Source: Bacteroidales bacterium UBA5621 (GTDB taxonomy: Bacteria; Bacteroidota; Bacteroidia; Bacteroidales; VadinHA17). Taken from it: a DNA stretch of 8,276 nt. Made by a program: the position numbers and the translations under genes. The DNA lies in assembly GCA_002424525.1 (NCBI GenBank), contig DIKJ01000252.1, forward strand, positions 32,787 to 41,062, written 5' to 3'. Under the pieces are notes generated by a model. That model searched no databases. It was given only the letters and a program-made list of their open reading frames with translations, and had not been told where the DNA came from. Below are positions 7,623-8,276 of the stretch, piece after piece. Every line of letters starts with the position of its first letter. The stretch's first letter is position 1.

Positions 7623-8276
7623 CTAGATCTGAGTCTCCTTGATGATTTCGTCATCCACGAGGATGCGCCCGCAATATTCGCAGACAATGATCTTCTTCCT
7701 CGATTTAATATCAAGTTGTCTCTGCGGGGGAATCTGGTTAAAACAGCCGCCACAGGCGTCGCGCTGGACAGTAACGACAGCGAGTCCGTTCCTTGCATTG
7801 GAGCGGATCCTTTTATACGCTGTAAGAAGTCTCTCTTCAATGACCTGCTGAATAGTCTCCGAATTATTATACAATCCTTCCTCTTCCTTCTGGGTATCTG
7901 AAATAATCTCCTCCAGCTCATTCTGTTTGTTCTGCAGATCAGCTTTCTTTTCATTGAGGATTGCTTCTGAATCGGTTATGACCAATCTCTTCTCATCAAC
8001 CTGAATATTGAACTCCTTAATTTTCTTATTGTATAACTCAATTTCAAGATTCTGATATTCAATCTCTTTTGAAAGAGAATCATATTCGCGGTTATTTCTG
8101 ACGTTGTTCTGCTGTTCTGAATATTTTTTGATCAGACCTTCGGCTTCAGTGATCTCATTGTTCTTCTTCGAAATTGATTTTTCAAGGTTTACGACCTCCT
8201 CCCTCAGGTTGCCAAGCCTGGTCTCCAGTCCGGCAATTTCATCTTCAAGGTCCTGAACCTCAAGAGGCAGCTCACC
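7623..8276 (-). CDS. coiled-coil protein with C-terminal C4-type zinc ribbon (partial, N-terminus missing)
   Basis: The frame is open from the right edge (8276) to the TAG at 7623-7625: 217 residues, with an estimated 30-40 N-terminal residues missing. The TTG at 7985 is internal, not the start, because the frame and family resemblance run well upstream of it. The first part, from GELPLEVQDLEDEIAGLETR onward, is charged and heptad-rich and should form a long antiparallel coiled-coil hairpin; it includes NNREYDSLSKEIEYQ. After ERLLTAYKRIRSNARNGLAV comes the zinc ribbon: CGGC (codons at 7754-7743) and CEYC (7682-7671) around FNQIPPQRQLDI. This matches the family of C4 zinc-ribbon proteins (PF02591, formerly DUF164) related to CT398 and HP0958/FlgZ. 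That family is widespread in Bacteroidota and its role is poorly defined; binding to nucleic acid or a protein partner is the usual guess. No enzyme motif is visible. Confidence 0.85.
   Translation of the reverse strand, partial: GELPLEVQDLEDEIAGLETRLGNLREEVVNLEKSISKKNNEITEAEGLIKKYSEQQNNVRNNREYDSLSKEIEYQNLEIELYNKKIKEFNIQVDEKRLVITDSEAILNEKKADLQNKQNELEEIISDTQKEEEGLYNNSETIQQVIEERLLTAYKRIRSNARNGLAVVTVQRDACGGCFNQIPPQRQLDIKSRKKIIVCEYCGRILVDDEIIKETQI

Noticed and set aside
6536..7642. Several plus-strand frames of 68-114 codons opposite hutU
   Set aside because: HutU is conserved along its whole length on the minus strand; these frames follow from its codon bias.
7574..7954. A 126-codon minus-strand frame overlapping the zinc-ribbon gene in another frame
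   Set aside because: The zinc-ribbon frame has clear family motifs (CGGC, CEYC, AYKRIRSNARNG) throughout the same bases. The alternative is arginine- and serine-rich with no recognisable domain.
7623..7985. Treating the zinc-ribbon gene as a complete 120-residue protein starting at the TTG at 7985
   Set aside because: The same frame stays open to the window edge with characteristic coiled-coil sequence of the family, so the gene is a longer one cut by the edge.
1..8276. CRISPR arrays, tRNA or rRNA genes, insertion sequences, phage or defence genes
   Set aside because: I saw no spaced repeat array, no cloverleaf or rRNA-like sequence, no transposase or integrase motif, and almost no non-coding space in which to hide one.

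Overview
The window looks like ordinary chromosomal sequence from a member of the Bacteroidota, probably in or near the Bacteroidales. It has about 50% GC and no clear Shine-Dalgarno sites. Three genes belong to the type IX secretion system (T9SS), which is essentially confined to this phylum. All identifications come from reading motifs and recalling families; no search was run.

Layout, left to right. (1) Positions 1-329, minus strand: the N-terminal 109 residues of a PorP/SprF-family outer-membrane protein, cut by the left edge. (2) Positions 330-444: a 115-bp divergent intergenic region holding a 10-bp palindrome, a repeated half-site and one copy of an 11-bp direct repeat. (3) Positions 445-5583, plus strand: porU (T9SS sortase), porV (outer-membrane partner of the sortase) and ispF (isoprenoid precursor synthesis). 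porU and porV are 67 bp apart; porV and ispF share one base (TGATG). (4) Positions 5555-7570, minus strand: hutU, a long-form urocanate hydratase whose 3' end overlaps that of ispF by 29 bp. (5) Positions 7571-7622: a short gap with a hairpin and T-run that could be a weak terminator. (6) Positions 7623-8276, minus strand: most of a coiled-coil protein with a C-terminal C4 zinc ribbon, cut by the right edge.

PorU and PorV work together. T9SS cargo carries a C-terminal signal domain (CTD); PorV shuttles cargo from the translocon, and PorU cuts off the CTD and attaches the mature protein to the cell surface. The PorP/SprF gene fits the same theme. IspF, HutU and the zinc-ribbon protein are housekeeping or catabolic functions with no evident link to secretion. 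Every gene appears intact where it is not cut by an edge. No mobile element, CRISPR array, RNA gene or defence system is visible, and I found no convincing new system. The less expected points are the intergenic repeats, the 29-bp convergent overlap and the long-form HutU.
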